NCBI GenBank assembly: GCA_011009095.1
Contig: VTPC01090566.1
Location: 53,151 to 117,150 of the forward strand
Length of the DNA: 64,000 bases
Direction of reading: 5' to 3'
From: Ignelater luminosus
Lineage: Eukaryota; Arthropoda; Insecta; Coleoptera; Elateridae
Part shown: positions 11,471-23,866 of the stretch, piece by piece
Numbering within the stretch: the stretch's first letter is position 1
Layout: each line of letters begins with the position of its first letter
The notes under the pieces: model-generated
The model's database searches: none
Told to the model about the DNA's origin: nothing
The model's input: the letters and a program-made list of their open reading frames with translations, nothing else
Made by a program: the position numbers and the translations under genes

Positions 11471-14400
11471 TATAATAAAAATACATAAATAATACAGTAA
11501 CTAACTTTGAAACTTTGAAATAAGAATTCTAACAGTCGTTTATTACCAAAATCACATGAAAAATTTATTAGATTCTTTCATTTTGTTTGCACAACAGATT
11601 TAACATATTTTTGATAGATCTGAATTACTACGACGTCGTTTCAAACCGTTATGTAAAAAGATTATAAAAGCAAATTTTATATGATATTTACAAACTCACA
11701 GTTGGTTCGGTTTTTGTTCTGTTATGACTAGTGGTTGTGTATTTAGAATATTTGCGCGTTTTTAAACTTCGATGTAACTTTATACGTGAAAGAAAGGAAG
11801 TTGAATTTTGAACTAATTCAATTTGTGTTTGCTCTTTTATACAGGTCTAAGTTATAAATATTTCAATATCCGGGAATTAATTTTTACTTTTTTGATACTA
11901 TTTTCAGGATCGCATCTATCCATCTACGATATTTCCCGGGGTGATCTTGAACCTGATTCGGACCTACAAAGAAAAGCTTGGAAGACGATAGTACCTATAT
12001 TTTCAAAAGTCTTAATTTTGTTAAGCGAAAGTTAAGCGCTTAACACTTATGGTTTGTTAAACAGCTTTTGCCTTTGCTAGAGACTTGTTTTCATAAGAAA
12101 AAGTGTTTGGACAGGTACGTCTAAATATTTCGTGTATATAAAGTTTTACAAAACCAATGAAATCCAATCTTATTACCTTATTTAACTTGGAGAGTTGAAA
12201 GATTTGAATACGAAACTTTGTGTTTATCTGGCACGTCTGGTAGTTTGGCGTCTATTTGAAAAATACCAACTTTACCTACGACCCGACATTGTTGGAAAAG
12301 GTTGCACAAGAGTGTTCGAATTCCTTCCGAACGGCTGGGTCATCTCAGACAAACTCAATGTGACCGAAAATGAGTCACATACGAGTATACAGATACGATC
12401 ATATACGGTATACATTCGAATTTATTACGTTTTTAAAATTTCCCGTTTAAAGAAAGAATTACCGAAAACTCTTTGTCCGAGCTCACCTCGGAATTCGGAG
12501 TGACTTCGAACAAAGTTAATTAAGGTTCTAAAAGAATTGTACTATATCCTTAAAATGATTTCATAGAGAAGCCCAAGAGTTTAAATTATTATTTTAATTT
12601 TAGTTCTTATTTATTAGAGAACAATGCACAAAAATGCGTAAAATCTATTCGAACTCGCCCCGTTTTAAGGTAGCTAAAATAATTACTTAATGAAATTACT
12701 TTATTAATAAAATGTTTTGGCAAAAAATTTTATATACACACATCGCCTTTTTTTCAAAATATCCGAAATGTCGGAATTTCTTACAATACTTCTATAAAGG
12801 TTAAGACCATTTCCTGATATGCCATTTGCCATCAGTGATAAATAATTAATGGGACTAACGTAGCTAATTGTAACCAACATTTGTCAATCGATTTTGGCGA
12901 CTTCTTTCTTTAAACTCGTCTTTAGGTCATCGAAGGTTATCCCAGTTGTTACGGATATGTTCCAAGGTGGAGCTTATTAAACAGAAGGCGACAGTACAAA
13001 ACATGCACTAATATCGATACCTAACATTTGACTGGATTTCTGGAATGTGACCAATCAAGATTAATGTTTCTGTTCTGTTTTTCTGTGGAATTCTTTTGCT
13101 AAGACAAACTGTCTGGAGGCCATCTTTTTTAATATATTTCCAATTTACTGCAATAAAGAAAAATATTTTTGTCTAGACCTAGAAAATTGAGTTCTGATAA
13201 GGCAAAATGAAAAACGCGATCGTGAAGGATTATAAATGGTTATGATTACTTATATTTAACTGAGTTAATTGATGTTGATCGTCATATAGTGCTGTAGGTG
13301 AAAGTTTACGCTATGTAATATGTAATTAATTTGTGCATTTGAATTATACTCAACCCAACACTAGGGCTGCGATTACTTTTCCGCATGTCGATATTAACGA
13401 TAGCAGTATTGGTAGTATTGGTTTTATCAATACTTCGTCAAAAGCAATATACCCTTGTATTTTTATATTGTTGATATTATTGAATATTGACATTTTCTCC
13501 CAACCTACTTTTTTGAAACATACTTTAATTATCTATTTGTCTGAATAGTTAAGAAAACTTCCTATTTAGTAAGTTTATGTTGGACAACGCCGCCCAATTG
13601 TGCCCCGCGATCAAAAAACGGCAATCAAATGGTGTCACGCCCCAAGTAAGCTTAGGTAAAAGAATCGAACTGTAATCCGGGTCGATGCAAGTATAGTACG
13701 AAAATTAATATTTATTCAATTGAGACTTTTTGAAAAAGTTATTCTTAATGGAGTGCAATATGTGCGGCCAAAAATGCTGCAAGAACGGGACGTTGCTATC
13801 ATCTAGAAAAGTCATAGTATCGAAGAATCCAGAATTGATTAGAGGTATAGTACAGCGAGAGCCAAATGTCAATTACCTTTTTCAAACTGAAATTGAAAAG
13901 TAAAGTCGTAAAAGGTATCATTTATGATATTATGTTTATGCAGGATATCCCGTAAATGGCACTTAAACGGTAGGGTACATTATTGCTTATTAAAAAGTAA
14001 TTCAAAAAGTCTAATAGTGTCTTGATCTCTGTGGCTTATTTTCTAAAATATTAACAGTTTTTGAAATTAGGTAACATCGTACTTGTAAATATTAAAATTT
14101 TCTGATCGTTTTCATCTAGTAGAATTTATGCAGCAATAAATTTTAACCGTAATTCATAAAATAATTATTCCTAATTATGAATCATCGTAATATTAAAGAA
14201 AACTTTGAAAATGCTTATCAGCATCAAATTACTAGTCAAATAAACAAGGAATATGGAGAAAATTAAAGCTACAAAAGAACTAAGATTTTTGATCACAAAC
14301 ATTTAAAGTAACACCTGGAATCGAGAACTGAGAAGTCATAAAGATTTACCACGAGATCCCCGCTAAGATACAGATCTGTATGCAGAGATAGATTCACCTG

Positions 14401-14617
14401 AAAAAACCCCTAAATACGAAAGCACCCTTCTGAATTTGCATTCCAAGTACATTGCAAAATAAAATTAAAATAAAATAATAAAAGTTATTTACAATATTAT
14501 TCGTTAACAATCGAAAGAATAGTGCATCAATATAATTAACAATTGAAAAAATTTCATTTACGTGGGTGTGATCGATAAAAACTTTCTCAGCATGGCCCGT
14601 CAATGAATTGGAACTAA

Positions 14618-15204
14618 TACGTTTGCTACCGCCGGCCACTATAGTGGCTTTTGTGGTTTCTCCTGGTGGACCGCGGCTACTATAGTGACCACACAGTTAC
14701 ATGCATGGAAATGTAATAAAAGTTTGTTTCTTTCAGGAATTGAGCTAGTCAGCAGCTGCTTGGTCCCATATCAGCCTATTCCACCACCTGCAACCACTGT
14801 AATGGCCCTTGCCACATAATTTAGTACAAGCAATTTACCATGTGGCGTGTGGAAATAATTGTTTTAATTTGTTCGATAGTTTTGTGAGTTTTATGTGTTT
14901 TCGCTGGATTTGAAGATTTACAGATTTATGTACAGTTCTTTCCAATTAATTTACTTACTTGAGATTTTGTACAGCAAGCATTGCAACTGCTACTAAAGTG
15001 GCCGTTGGTCTATATTATTCCTAACCCATGCAATGGACCAACCTCCACTATAGTAGTTCAAGGTCAAATGGGCACAAAACGATTCTTGAAGCTACTACTA
15101 CATATAGTAACTGTACCGGAATCGCTAAAATATTCCAAGTAGTTCCATAGATACGGGTTTGGTCAGTAGAGGAGCACCTCAAACTGAGCCCGGTAGCAAA
15201 CGTG
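14618..15204. mobile_element. piggyBac-like MITE, 587 bp
   Basis: The left end TACGTTTGCTACCG (14618-14631) matches the reverse complement of the right end, CACGTTTGCTACCG (15191-15204). The right flank is TTAA (15205-15208) and the left flank CTAA (14614-14617), a one-base-decayed TTAA duplication typical of piggyBac-superfamily insertions. Subterminal ACTATAGTG motifs recur at about 14638, 14676, 15048 and 15096, some as perfect palindromes (CCACTATAGTGG). There is no coding frame. The piggyBac assignment rests on TTAA and the TIR only. Confidence 0.6.
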
Positions 15205-15239
15205 TTAAAAACTTTAAGGCAACCCGGGAAGCAGAAGTC

Positions 15240-16090
15240 AAAATGAAGGATTTTCTTGACAGACGGATCTTTAACTTCCTGGACCGTTCAACTATAATCT
15301 CTTCGTAGTGCTGTTTGCCTTAACACCATGCGCCTAGCTATGAGGTGTAGAAGCCGAATTAAATTTTAGAGAGGACTTCTTGATTTCTTCAAACATTCGA
15401 GTATTAAATTTAGAGAAATCATTATTGTCCCCCGTTACAAAGAAGCTAAAAGGCGAAGAGAAGATTTCATCAGATCCATCCTTATATAATTAAGGAAACT
15501 CAAACTTACCCCCAATCACACACACACGAGAAACCTTCATCCCTCACAGATGTAAGATAGGTCTGACAGGTCCACCGGTAACAAGAAACCCCTTCTCGCA
15601 ACCTACTTGACAAGTCGCTCAACCAATTGAAACGTCACAACGCCACTCCGCAGAGAAAAATTAAACGCTCAACTAAAAGATCTCTGTTAGAATTCAATCT
15701 AAGAAACCAGTTAGCAAACAAAAACTAGGAAGAAGTTGGTAACTAGCATCAATCTCAACATCTGGTCATCCATTTATTTTACGCAAAGGTGGAAGGAAAA
15801 CAATTAAAAAAATCACAAAAAATTTTTAATTAAAAACTATAACCCTACTCTGATGTCATAACCCTATTCAAATTATTAACTAGTTCCCAAGATTAAACAC
15901 AATTTAGGAGAAAATCTGCCCGGTAACAGCTATTCAAATTTCCTAATCCTACAATGAAAAAATAAACCCGCCGTTGAAAACAATTATACCCTGTGTCCAG
16001 CTTGCAAAAATATATAAAAATAGAAAAGTTTGCCAACTCTAAATTGAATTCAAGAGTTTAGAAAAACTACAGTAAAATTAATCAACCTCT
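15240..16090. other. G-poor, A/C-rich tract without a recognisable gene
   Basis: The plus strand is depleted in G over several hundred bases. For example, 15841-15900 has 4 G and 16 C. Stretches read open for up to about 55 codons on the plus strand (around 15600-15740, Lys/Arg/Asn-rich) but match no family I know. It may be a decayed retroelement with skewed composition. Compare the opposite skew at 34900-35700. Confidence 0.3.
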
Positions 16091-17009
16091 CCGTGCGGAC
16101 TCATCACTATCAAAAAAAAAAATAAAATACAAGAACACACCGAAAGCGCAGATTAAATATAACACATGTAACGGAAGAAAGAAAGTAGACGTTACACTTA
16201 CGTTTTACGAGATTAAGTATCATCCGGGAATCGGGGCACACGCAATGCATTACTTCAACGGACAGAAGAACAAACTGCCATATGAGTCGTTTCATGCCAA
16301 ATTCATTGGTGAGTTCTAAATGCTAATTCAAGCAGACTTATATTAAACTGCATGGATGCAATAAAAGTACTTACAAGAACAACTAGAAAGAAGATCACCT
16401 CCAACAAAGCATTAATGAATACCAAAATGAAATCCTAATAAGTCAGCTTGAGTCTGTTAAATCCTATGTTTTATCTCCGCTAATTTTGTGTTTTTGCGGG
16501 TCACTTTTCGAGTGTAGTGTCACGAATAAGGCCCTGTTGCTTAACTTCGATCTTGGTCTAGGAATATGGAGCTTTACATTTAAGATCTTAATTAGTTTAG
16601 AGCTATGCATTTTTAATCTTATTATAGTAATTAGTTTTGACTGCGTATCCAAATGCGCATAATTGACTTAAAAGAGCAAGGTTTTATGATGAGATGCCTT
16701 TCTAGCCTGGATTATCGATTTTTAATTAAGGTAGTGTTACTACTTACTAACTGACCAAATTGTTTTATATTACGATAGAATTTAATTTGTTCGTAGCACA
16801 CCTGTTATCTTACTGATCCAAGGCAACAAAAACTTTTACATTCCCAAATCTGATTATTGAATAAAAGCCAAAACTGAGAGCGCATAGTTTTCTAAACTAC
16901 AGATACACATTCCAGAAATCGCTTTTATAGTAATGTTTCAAAGTGCGCATAGTTTTCAGTTGCAAGTAACTACTAATATAGTATTATCATACTGTAAAAG
17001 TTAAGACTA

Positions 17010-18298
17010 AAGGTTGAACACGCCAAAACGTGGGCACTTAAAATTTTATTTTATAAAAAAAGAAGTTATTATTTGAACAAAAACAAGAGATACTTTATTT
17101 ATTTATGATGTCTTTTACATGTGAACAATATTTGTTTACTCTAATTTACAAGCATACGCCACAGAACGTACTTGATGTCGTATACGACTTATTCGGGTTT
17201 GCACGTCTTCATCGCTGACTCTTTTTGTAGCCCATGACCAGGATTTCTGTAGGTCAGCCACGGAATTTGCTTCTCCACCTTTCTTTTTTAATATGTATTT
17301 CATTATAGACCAATACTCTTCGATTGGTCGAAGTTCAGGACTGTTGGGGGGATTGCAGTCTTTGGGAACTACAACAACTCCATTTGCTCATACAACTCTT
17401 CCACTGATTTAGCATAGTGGCAACTGGCTAAGTCTGGCCAAAACAATGGTTATAACTTATGCTCTCGTAGAAAAGGCAGAAGCTGCTTTTGCAAGCATTC
17501 CGTTTTGTAAATTTCCTGGTTTATTGTTCCCGTGGTGATGAATGACAGACTTCTTTTTCCACAGCTACAAATAGCTTGCCAAAGTAAGTATTTTCTTGAA
17601 TACTTGGACCTTTTTTTAAGTTTACAATCTTCTGGAGCATCTTTACGACTTTTGCTGGTGTAAAACTCATGACCCGGAATTTGCTTTGATATAAGTTTCG
17701 TCATCCATCACCATGCATTCATATCTTGTTAAAAACTTTTTTGTGCAATTTCCTCGATCTACGTTTTGGCAGTTAAATTCTGTTTAGCATTACGATTGGG
17801 TGCAATTTGGGTCTTATAACTTTTTAAACTAGCTCTACTTCTAACTTTTTGCACATATGATTGGGACATTTTTATCTTTTTAGCCACATCACGCGATGAC
17901 AACTTGGGATTGGATACAAAAAGCCGTAATACGCGTTGTTCCTTCTTTTTGTCCTTCACTCCTTGTTTTCCTCCGCTTCCTGGTTTCGTTTCCACTGTTA
18001 AACGGTCTCGAAACTTTTTTAAAACAGAACAAGCAGTTGATTGAGGATAATTTAACTTTCTTGCTAGTGCTTTATAACTCATTAGAAGATTTTTAGTGTT
18101 TTCGTGCAAGATAATTTCACGTAGCTGAAGTTGACGGCTTGCCATGTTAACAACGAATGAACAACAAAAAATATCAATTGTCACATTTTGTTTCTATGGC
18201 TACTAGATATGTTTTGTCAAAATAAAAAACAACCTATGTCTCTTATCTTAGCACTAGTCAGTTCTTATTCGTGCCCAGGTTTTGGCGTGTTCAACCTT
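17010..18298 (-). mobile_element. Tc1-like DD37E-type (ITmD37E-like) transposon, 1289 bp
   Basis: Terminal inverted repeats of about 27 bp (AAGGTTGAACACGCCAAAAC... at both ends, reading inward) are flanked by TA at 17008-17009 and 18299-18300. The element encloses one broken transposase on the minus strand. Length, TA target and TIR size fit the Tc1/mariner superfamily. The complete ends show the copy inserted whole and then decayed by small indels. Confidence 0.88.
17136..18145 (-). pseudogene. Tc1-like transposase, DD37E type, broken by frameshifts
   Basis: The natural start is the ATG at 18145 (MASRQLQLREI...), giving about 336 codons to the TAA at 17136, the usual size. The N-terminal ~130 residues (to ~17760) are an HTH DNA-binding region including KLSSRDVAKKIKMSQSYVQK. 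The catalytic part follows in other frames: MDDETY (first Asp, about 17700), CSCGKRSLSFITTGTINQEI, then FWPDLASCHYAK (second Asp, about 17425) and NSPELRPIEEYW (catalytic Glu, about 17315). About 37 residues separate the second Asp and Glu, pointing to the ITmD37E-like clade. Frameshifts or stops occur near 17755, 17690, 17450 and 17390, so no active enzyme can be made. Confidence 0.85.
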
Positions 18299-19852
18299 TA
18301 AAACGATGATTTGGAAGATCGTGGTTTAGTATAACCGGAGTAATTTTTATTTCGAAGAACGGTATTTAAAAGTTATCACCCTGTTATACTTTCTAAAACG
18401 TTCTTCAAAATCTTTGTGTAATGCATGTTGAATGGGCTATAGTGAATTACGGGCAGATTTCTTCATTAAAATACAATCTAGAACAGTTTTACGAAGAACC
18501 AACGAAATAGCAAAGCAAGTTTATATTTTTACAGTAGTTTTAATAGAAATAAAAATTCAATAGTTTAGTAGCGATCATCTACGATATTAAGGACCACTAG
18601 GGCTTTTCAAAACCAAATGTCGTGGGCAACTATTCAGTTCATCACTGATATCGAGAATGCATAGAGTTAAAGAATTAATAATTTTGAGAAAATACTAGCT
18701 ATGAGTAGCTAATAATTACGCTAAAAACCCGCGAGGGGAAGTCTACTACTACATATGTTAATATTTTAATGTTAACACATGTTAATGCACAGGTTACTGT
18801 ACTCTAACAATCTTATTTTTAGAATGTAGTATTTTACAATGCATTCAACGGTACATAACCAAATGGAATGTACGTATGCAGTCCTAGTATTTCCTTCAAA
18901 AGAAGACGGGTTGAATGGCTTTGGAACGTACGAATTGTCGAGCTGAGCATTATTCATTTTGTAATCTGTTCAAACGTACATATACTATTTAGGAAGTTTC
19001 AAATATTTAATTAGATGAAAGATGAAGATTTGTATTTAGAAACACAGTACTCTTAGAAAACTGTTTAACAAAATTAGAAACAAGATTTATCTTGTTTCAT
19101 TTAATTCTACTGGATAGTTGTTGAGATACGAAGTAAAAATTCAGGATATTATAACGTTATGAATAAGAGAGTAAGTGGGTTGAAATGTAAGATACAATGA
19201 CTGAAATAATAAATATAAAGATAACATTTACAAAATATTTTCAGACAAGGATTGCTATTAAATCGTATTCAACATATTTTGCCTTTCACATATAGTAGTG
19301 TATACATTAGCAAATCCCTTTTTGTGTAGCAGTTTATCGTCAGTAATAACTCGCATTTCTTTGTGAAATAATGAATCTCATCCATTCAAATGCACGGAAA
19401 TTGGTGTCTTATAATAATAGCTATAGCTAATAAAATGTTTACCTAAGCATGTAAGCACGTAAAATCTTGAAAGCTAATCTAAGTCTTAACATCTCGAGAT
19501 TTCTTTAGCAACCTAATTTAGAAACGCGAACCCTCCTCACTTTAAGGAAAGTACATAAGTAGCAACAGAAAGTTTTCATGCATGAGAGGGTTGAGTGAAA
19601 ACTTTTCAGGTAAACAGATAATATTCAGGAAATGCCTATCTGATCGAAAGGGATACAGTAATACTGAAAAGCATTCGTGAAAGTTTTTTTTAATAAACTT
19701 CACTGCATAAATCCAGGCATTAACAGTCTTTTCAAAACTTGTTGCTTTCCAGTTATTTTAAAAAAAAGTTTAAAAGTTCTTGTCGGTGAGCAAATGAAAG
19801 TAGAATAAAAATTCTTCTTTGTTTAGTAAAAATATAGGAATCTTTATTTTTA

Positions 19853-19900
19853 TATACAGGGTTATTCAAGATCAAGTCTTACTATTGGGAGACACAGAAT
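19853..19900 (+). mobile_element. Truncated CAGGGTT-type transposon end
   Basis: TATACAGGGTTATTCAAGAT begins at about 19853. It has the same terminal form as the other single ends in the window, and no right end was located. Confidence 0.3.
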
Positions 19901-22900
19901 CGAATATTGGAAAAAGTTGTATATTAAAACTCATCAATAATCTAGAATTTGTTTTCAAATAATCTAATATTTTGGTAACGCTGAAGCGATATACTGTACT
20001 TAGAACTATACTAGTCAAGTTTTACAATCCTAATTTAATAAAAACAACAATAAAGAAATGTCTGATTACCAATTGGAAATTATGCAACTCTAGTTTTCTT
20101 TGTCTTCAGTTTAACCCTATTTTTAAAAGTGGAATAGCAAGTCGTGAAGATTATAAAAATGATATTTGCGAAAGTATTTTATGATAAATAACAGAGATGT
20201 TTTCGAGAAAGTACGCGTGCTCCTACGCAAGTCTCCGCCATTGATGGATCTGTAAATTACGTAATATGCTGGATAGCAAGTAGCTTATACTGACAGTAAC
20301 ACAGACAATTACGATTTAATATCTTACGTTCTTTCCGAGCTATTCGGAAAATTTGAGATCATTATTGAACGACGAGTCTGCAAACCCACAAAAAATCTAA
20401 AATTACTGAAACAGTGTATCTTATGATAAAAACGCAAGGATACTTTCTTTGATAAATTAAATTAAGTTACATAAACATTAATCAGCTTTTCAGTGGTGTA
20501 ACGTATTTTTGACTATGGGCCAGAAGATACAGTAGTTTTAAGTGAGAATACATTAGAGAATAAAGTTGAAATTGACAAAAAGGCAGTGAAGAACACGGAA
20601 TTAGACAAAATGACATTGGAAGAATTGGGATTAGATAAGGCTTAGTCAAAATGGGGTATATATCGTATAAGACAGGAACTAGAGCTATGTCATCCAAAAG
20701 TGAAGCCTTTGCTTGAAGTTTTAAAGAATTTTTAAAATTATCAGAATTGTTTGTAACAGAAATAATTAAAGAACCTTAAGTCAAAATTACTAAATATTAC
20801 CTTCTGTTTGATCATGACCAGATCCACCTAGTTGAACTACAAAATACAACATGCAATTACAAAACTTTCCAAGAAATGATCTGAAAGAGTAATACTTTTG
20901 CGTTCACCTTCTTCATACAGCACATTTAGTTATTTGAAGTTTCATCATACTAGCAATAGTGTCTCAAGTCCACGACATGCGTAAACATGCACCTTATATG
21001 TTAAGACTGCAGACTCTGTTTCTTGTATTTTTGAGATGGAAAAATAATAGACGTGTTCTCATACAGGTCGTCACCTATATAAGTGGGAAGTATTTAAATG
21101 GCAAACGATTGACTAAGACAGAGAAGTAAAATACAAACACATGTTTAAAAGGCAAACAGATAGCGGGTGGTGAAATGTCTTTTAACTGGCTTACTCTAAA
21201 TGCGTACTATTTAGATTACTTGTTTTACAATTGCCATTCTAGGTGACAGGAGGTAGAGTTACATTCATCTTCCAACCAGTGAATTTCTATGAATGATTTT
21301 AAGGCATTTTAGCTAAAACAATCTCAGTGTAGTCATTCATATTAACCCAGTCGCTGGAGAAAATCGTTTACCTGAATTGAACTTTTGACGTCAAAGCTAA
21401 ATTCTAGGTTTAAAGTAAGTATCGTATCATATAAATGTTAAACTTCTTGATTTTTAGGAGATGAGAGAAATTTTGCATCAATATGCCAACAGAATCAAGA
21501 GTGTCCCAAACCTTCGAGCAAACTAAGCTACCAGACCAATTTTGGATTTTGAATATTCAAAATTTTGATGCCAAAAAATTTAGTTTTAGGGTTCAAACAT
21601 CCAGATTCAAGACAAAAAAATTTTCTCCGTCCGAGTATTTACTTAGTATTTTGAGGACCACACTTAGATCGCTAAATTGAAACTTGGTTAGAGCTCATAG
21701 TAGACATAAAATCGGGTTACACTAGCTACACATGAATTAGCTGGAAAATAGACAAGCGTCTGATATTCGAAAACTGCTCTAAGTATCTTCAATTCACCAA
21801 AACATAGGATGGCACAACTTTAAATTGGTGCTGTAAGGTACTATGTACAGAGAAGTATTTCTGCAGTTCAATTTTACAAAACCAAACCGAGTGTTGTAGT
21901 ATATCTGCAAATGAAATCCTACCACCGGATACGACTTGTTTTCTATTATACCCAGTAATTTTCAAAACTAACCAGTTCTTGAACACAAATTCTTTTAATT
22001 TTAATTGTAGGGTTTGCCACATATTTTGACCATACTTAATAAGTACAAGTGATCATTCTCAGGCGACTACTACATCTGTTATTATTTAACACTACACTAA
22101 AAGATTTATCTTGAAAATAAAACTGAATGGTTATACTCAAGGTAGAAATTGGCAAAGATGAAGATGACCACTTGATTAGTAATAACTGAAACATGTAACA
22201 AAAGCTACAATTAGAGAAAGGTTGTGGAGAATGTGATGTATTTCATTGTAATACTTTAACAATATTTAAATGCGAATTTTGGAATAGTAATATTTATTCA
22301 TGGATATCATTACTTCTTATAGTATCCTTATCTTAATCCTTCCCAAATCCAAAAATTAAATACGATAGTCTTACTTCATTCTTTCCTGGCTTATACATAC
22401 ATAATTAGGCTTTTCATGACCCCATATGTCTTTCTTCTTTTACAGCATCACTACTGTTATTTTAAAGTAGGATTACTAATTTCAACTTTCAAATTATATT
22501 TTCGGAAACTGAGATCTGTATGGTAAAATTGGATGCTTTTATTTCTGCTCGAAACAACCGTTTGTACATGCCTTCTGTTGCTTGAAATCAACTGTTAGTA
22601 GTGCTTTCATTTTCTACTATAAGATTGACTTTTCCTTACAATTTAATCTTTGTCAGTGTGTTGATGATTGGGAAAAAGCTTTTTATTGCCCAACCACAAC
22701 AATTCCTGATGTAGACTACACTCTTTCCTATGTAATAACATTAAGGAAATCAGAAGATCAAGATCGATAACGATAAATGCAATTTTAAGTACCCGTTTTG
22801 AATTCTAGATTTTCTGTTTTTCTGTAGTTCCGTTTAGATTCAAAATCTAAAACACTGATCATATTGGAAAGCTACCGAGAAAGCATTTTCAATGCAAAAA

Positions 22901-23866
22901 CCAATACAATCGAGCTTTTTTCTGTCAACAGAAGCATGAAAGTATAATTGCGTAAATTACCACTTGAGGAAATATTTTTGGTTAAGAGTTGTATGACTCG
23001 AATTGGCCATTTTTACAAATTATATATTATGATTTGTAAGATTTATTCAGTAATGTGCATTTGAACTCAATACAGACAAATTATATTGCGAGAATCTGCA
23101 CACAAATAACCTAAGCCACTAGGAAACCAGAATTTTCTTAATGGCTCAATGGTACTGCTGTAATATTTACATGAGTGATTTTCACTGATTTCTTGGGTAT
23201 AAAATCCGGTATTTTGAAAACATAAGGTCACACGTGGCAAAGGAAAACAAGCAAAGCAGCAACGTTAAAAGACTTAAATAAAACTTATACTGATAAGACA
23301 CTAGAATATCAATCTTTCCAGCTTGCAATAAAACCATTGAGCAAACTAGATATCACGACCGCATAAGGGTCGTCTGATCAACAGCTACGTTGTAACGAAA
23401 GTGTAAGAAAGAAAACATGAGCATAAATCTGTCATTTTGTCTCTATTATAGGCTTAAGTCTGCATCCTTTGTTCCTTATTCTATTATGCACGAATCTAAG
23501 TCTGAAATCGTTATCAAGCTATGATGAACAAGGTGGTTCAGGCAGATCGAGTAACACCCAGTGCCCTTTGTCTTCTTTGTCAAAACTGTTCTGAAAACAT
23601 TCTTTATCTAGCATGGTGTAAATTCACCTTTGACAGTTAAATGATGTAATCAGATACATTAAGTATGGTTTTGAATATAAAAAACTTATATCCGATTGAA
23701 TATATAGATCAATGGTGAATTACTTTAGAAGGTTATACAGAACTAAAGCATAATAGGATTTCCAGCATATTAAAGACCAGACATTCTTTAGGTAAATTTC
23801 AGTGAATATCTAGAAAGAAAAAGTGACTGTTGCATTCGTCATGAAATGTATTGGTGAGTAGGTTTA

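Noticed and set aside
12195..12503. 102-codon plus-strand frame
   Set aside because: No recognisable domain and no supporting splice sites or upstream exon. The length is plausible by chance here.
16890..16925. FWN motif on the minus strand, considered as the missing last ace-1 exon (FWNEFLP)
   Set aside because: The flanking residues (HYYKSDFWNVYL then stop) do not fit the conserved GPRxxxCxFWNxFLP context and no splice acceptor frames it.
17896..18096. Plus-strand open frame of 66 codons
   Set aside because: It is the antisense shadow of the Tc1-like transposase N-terminus.
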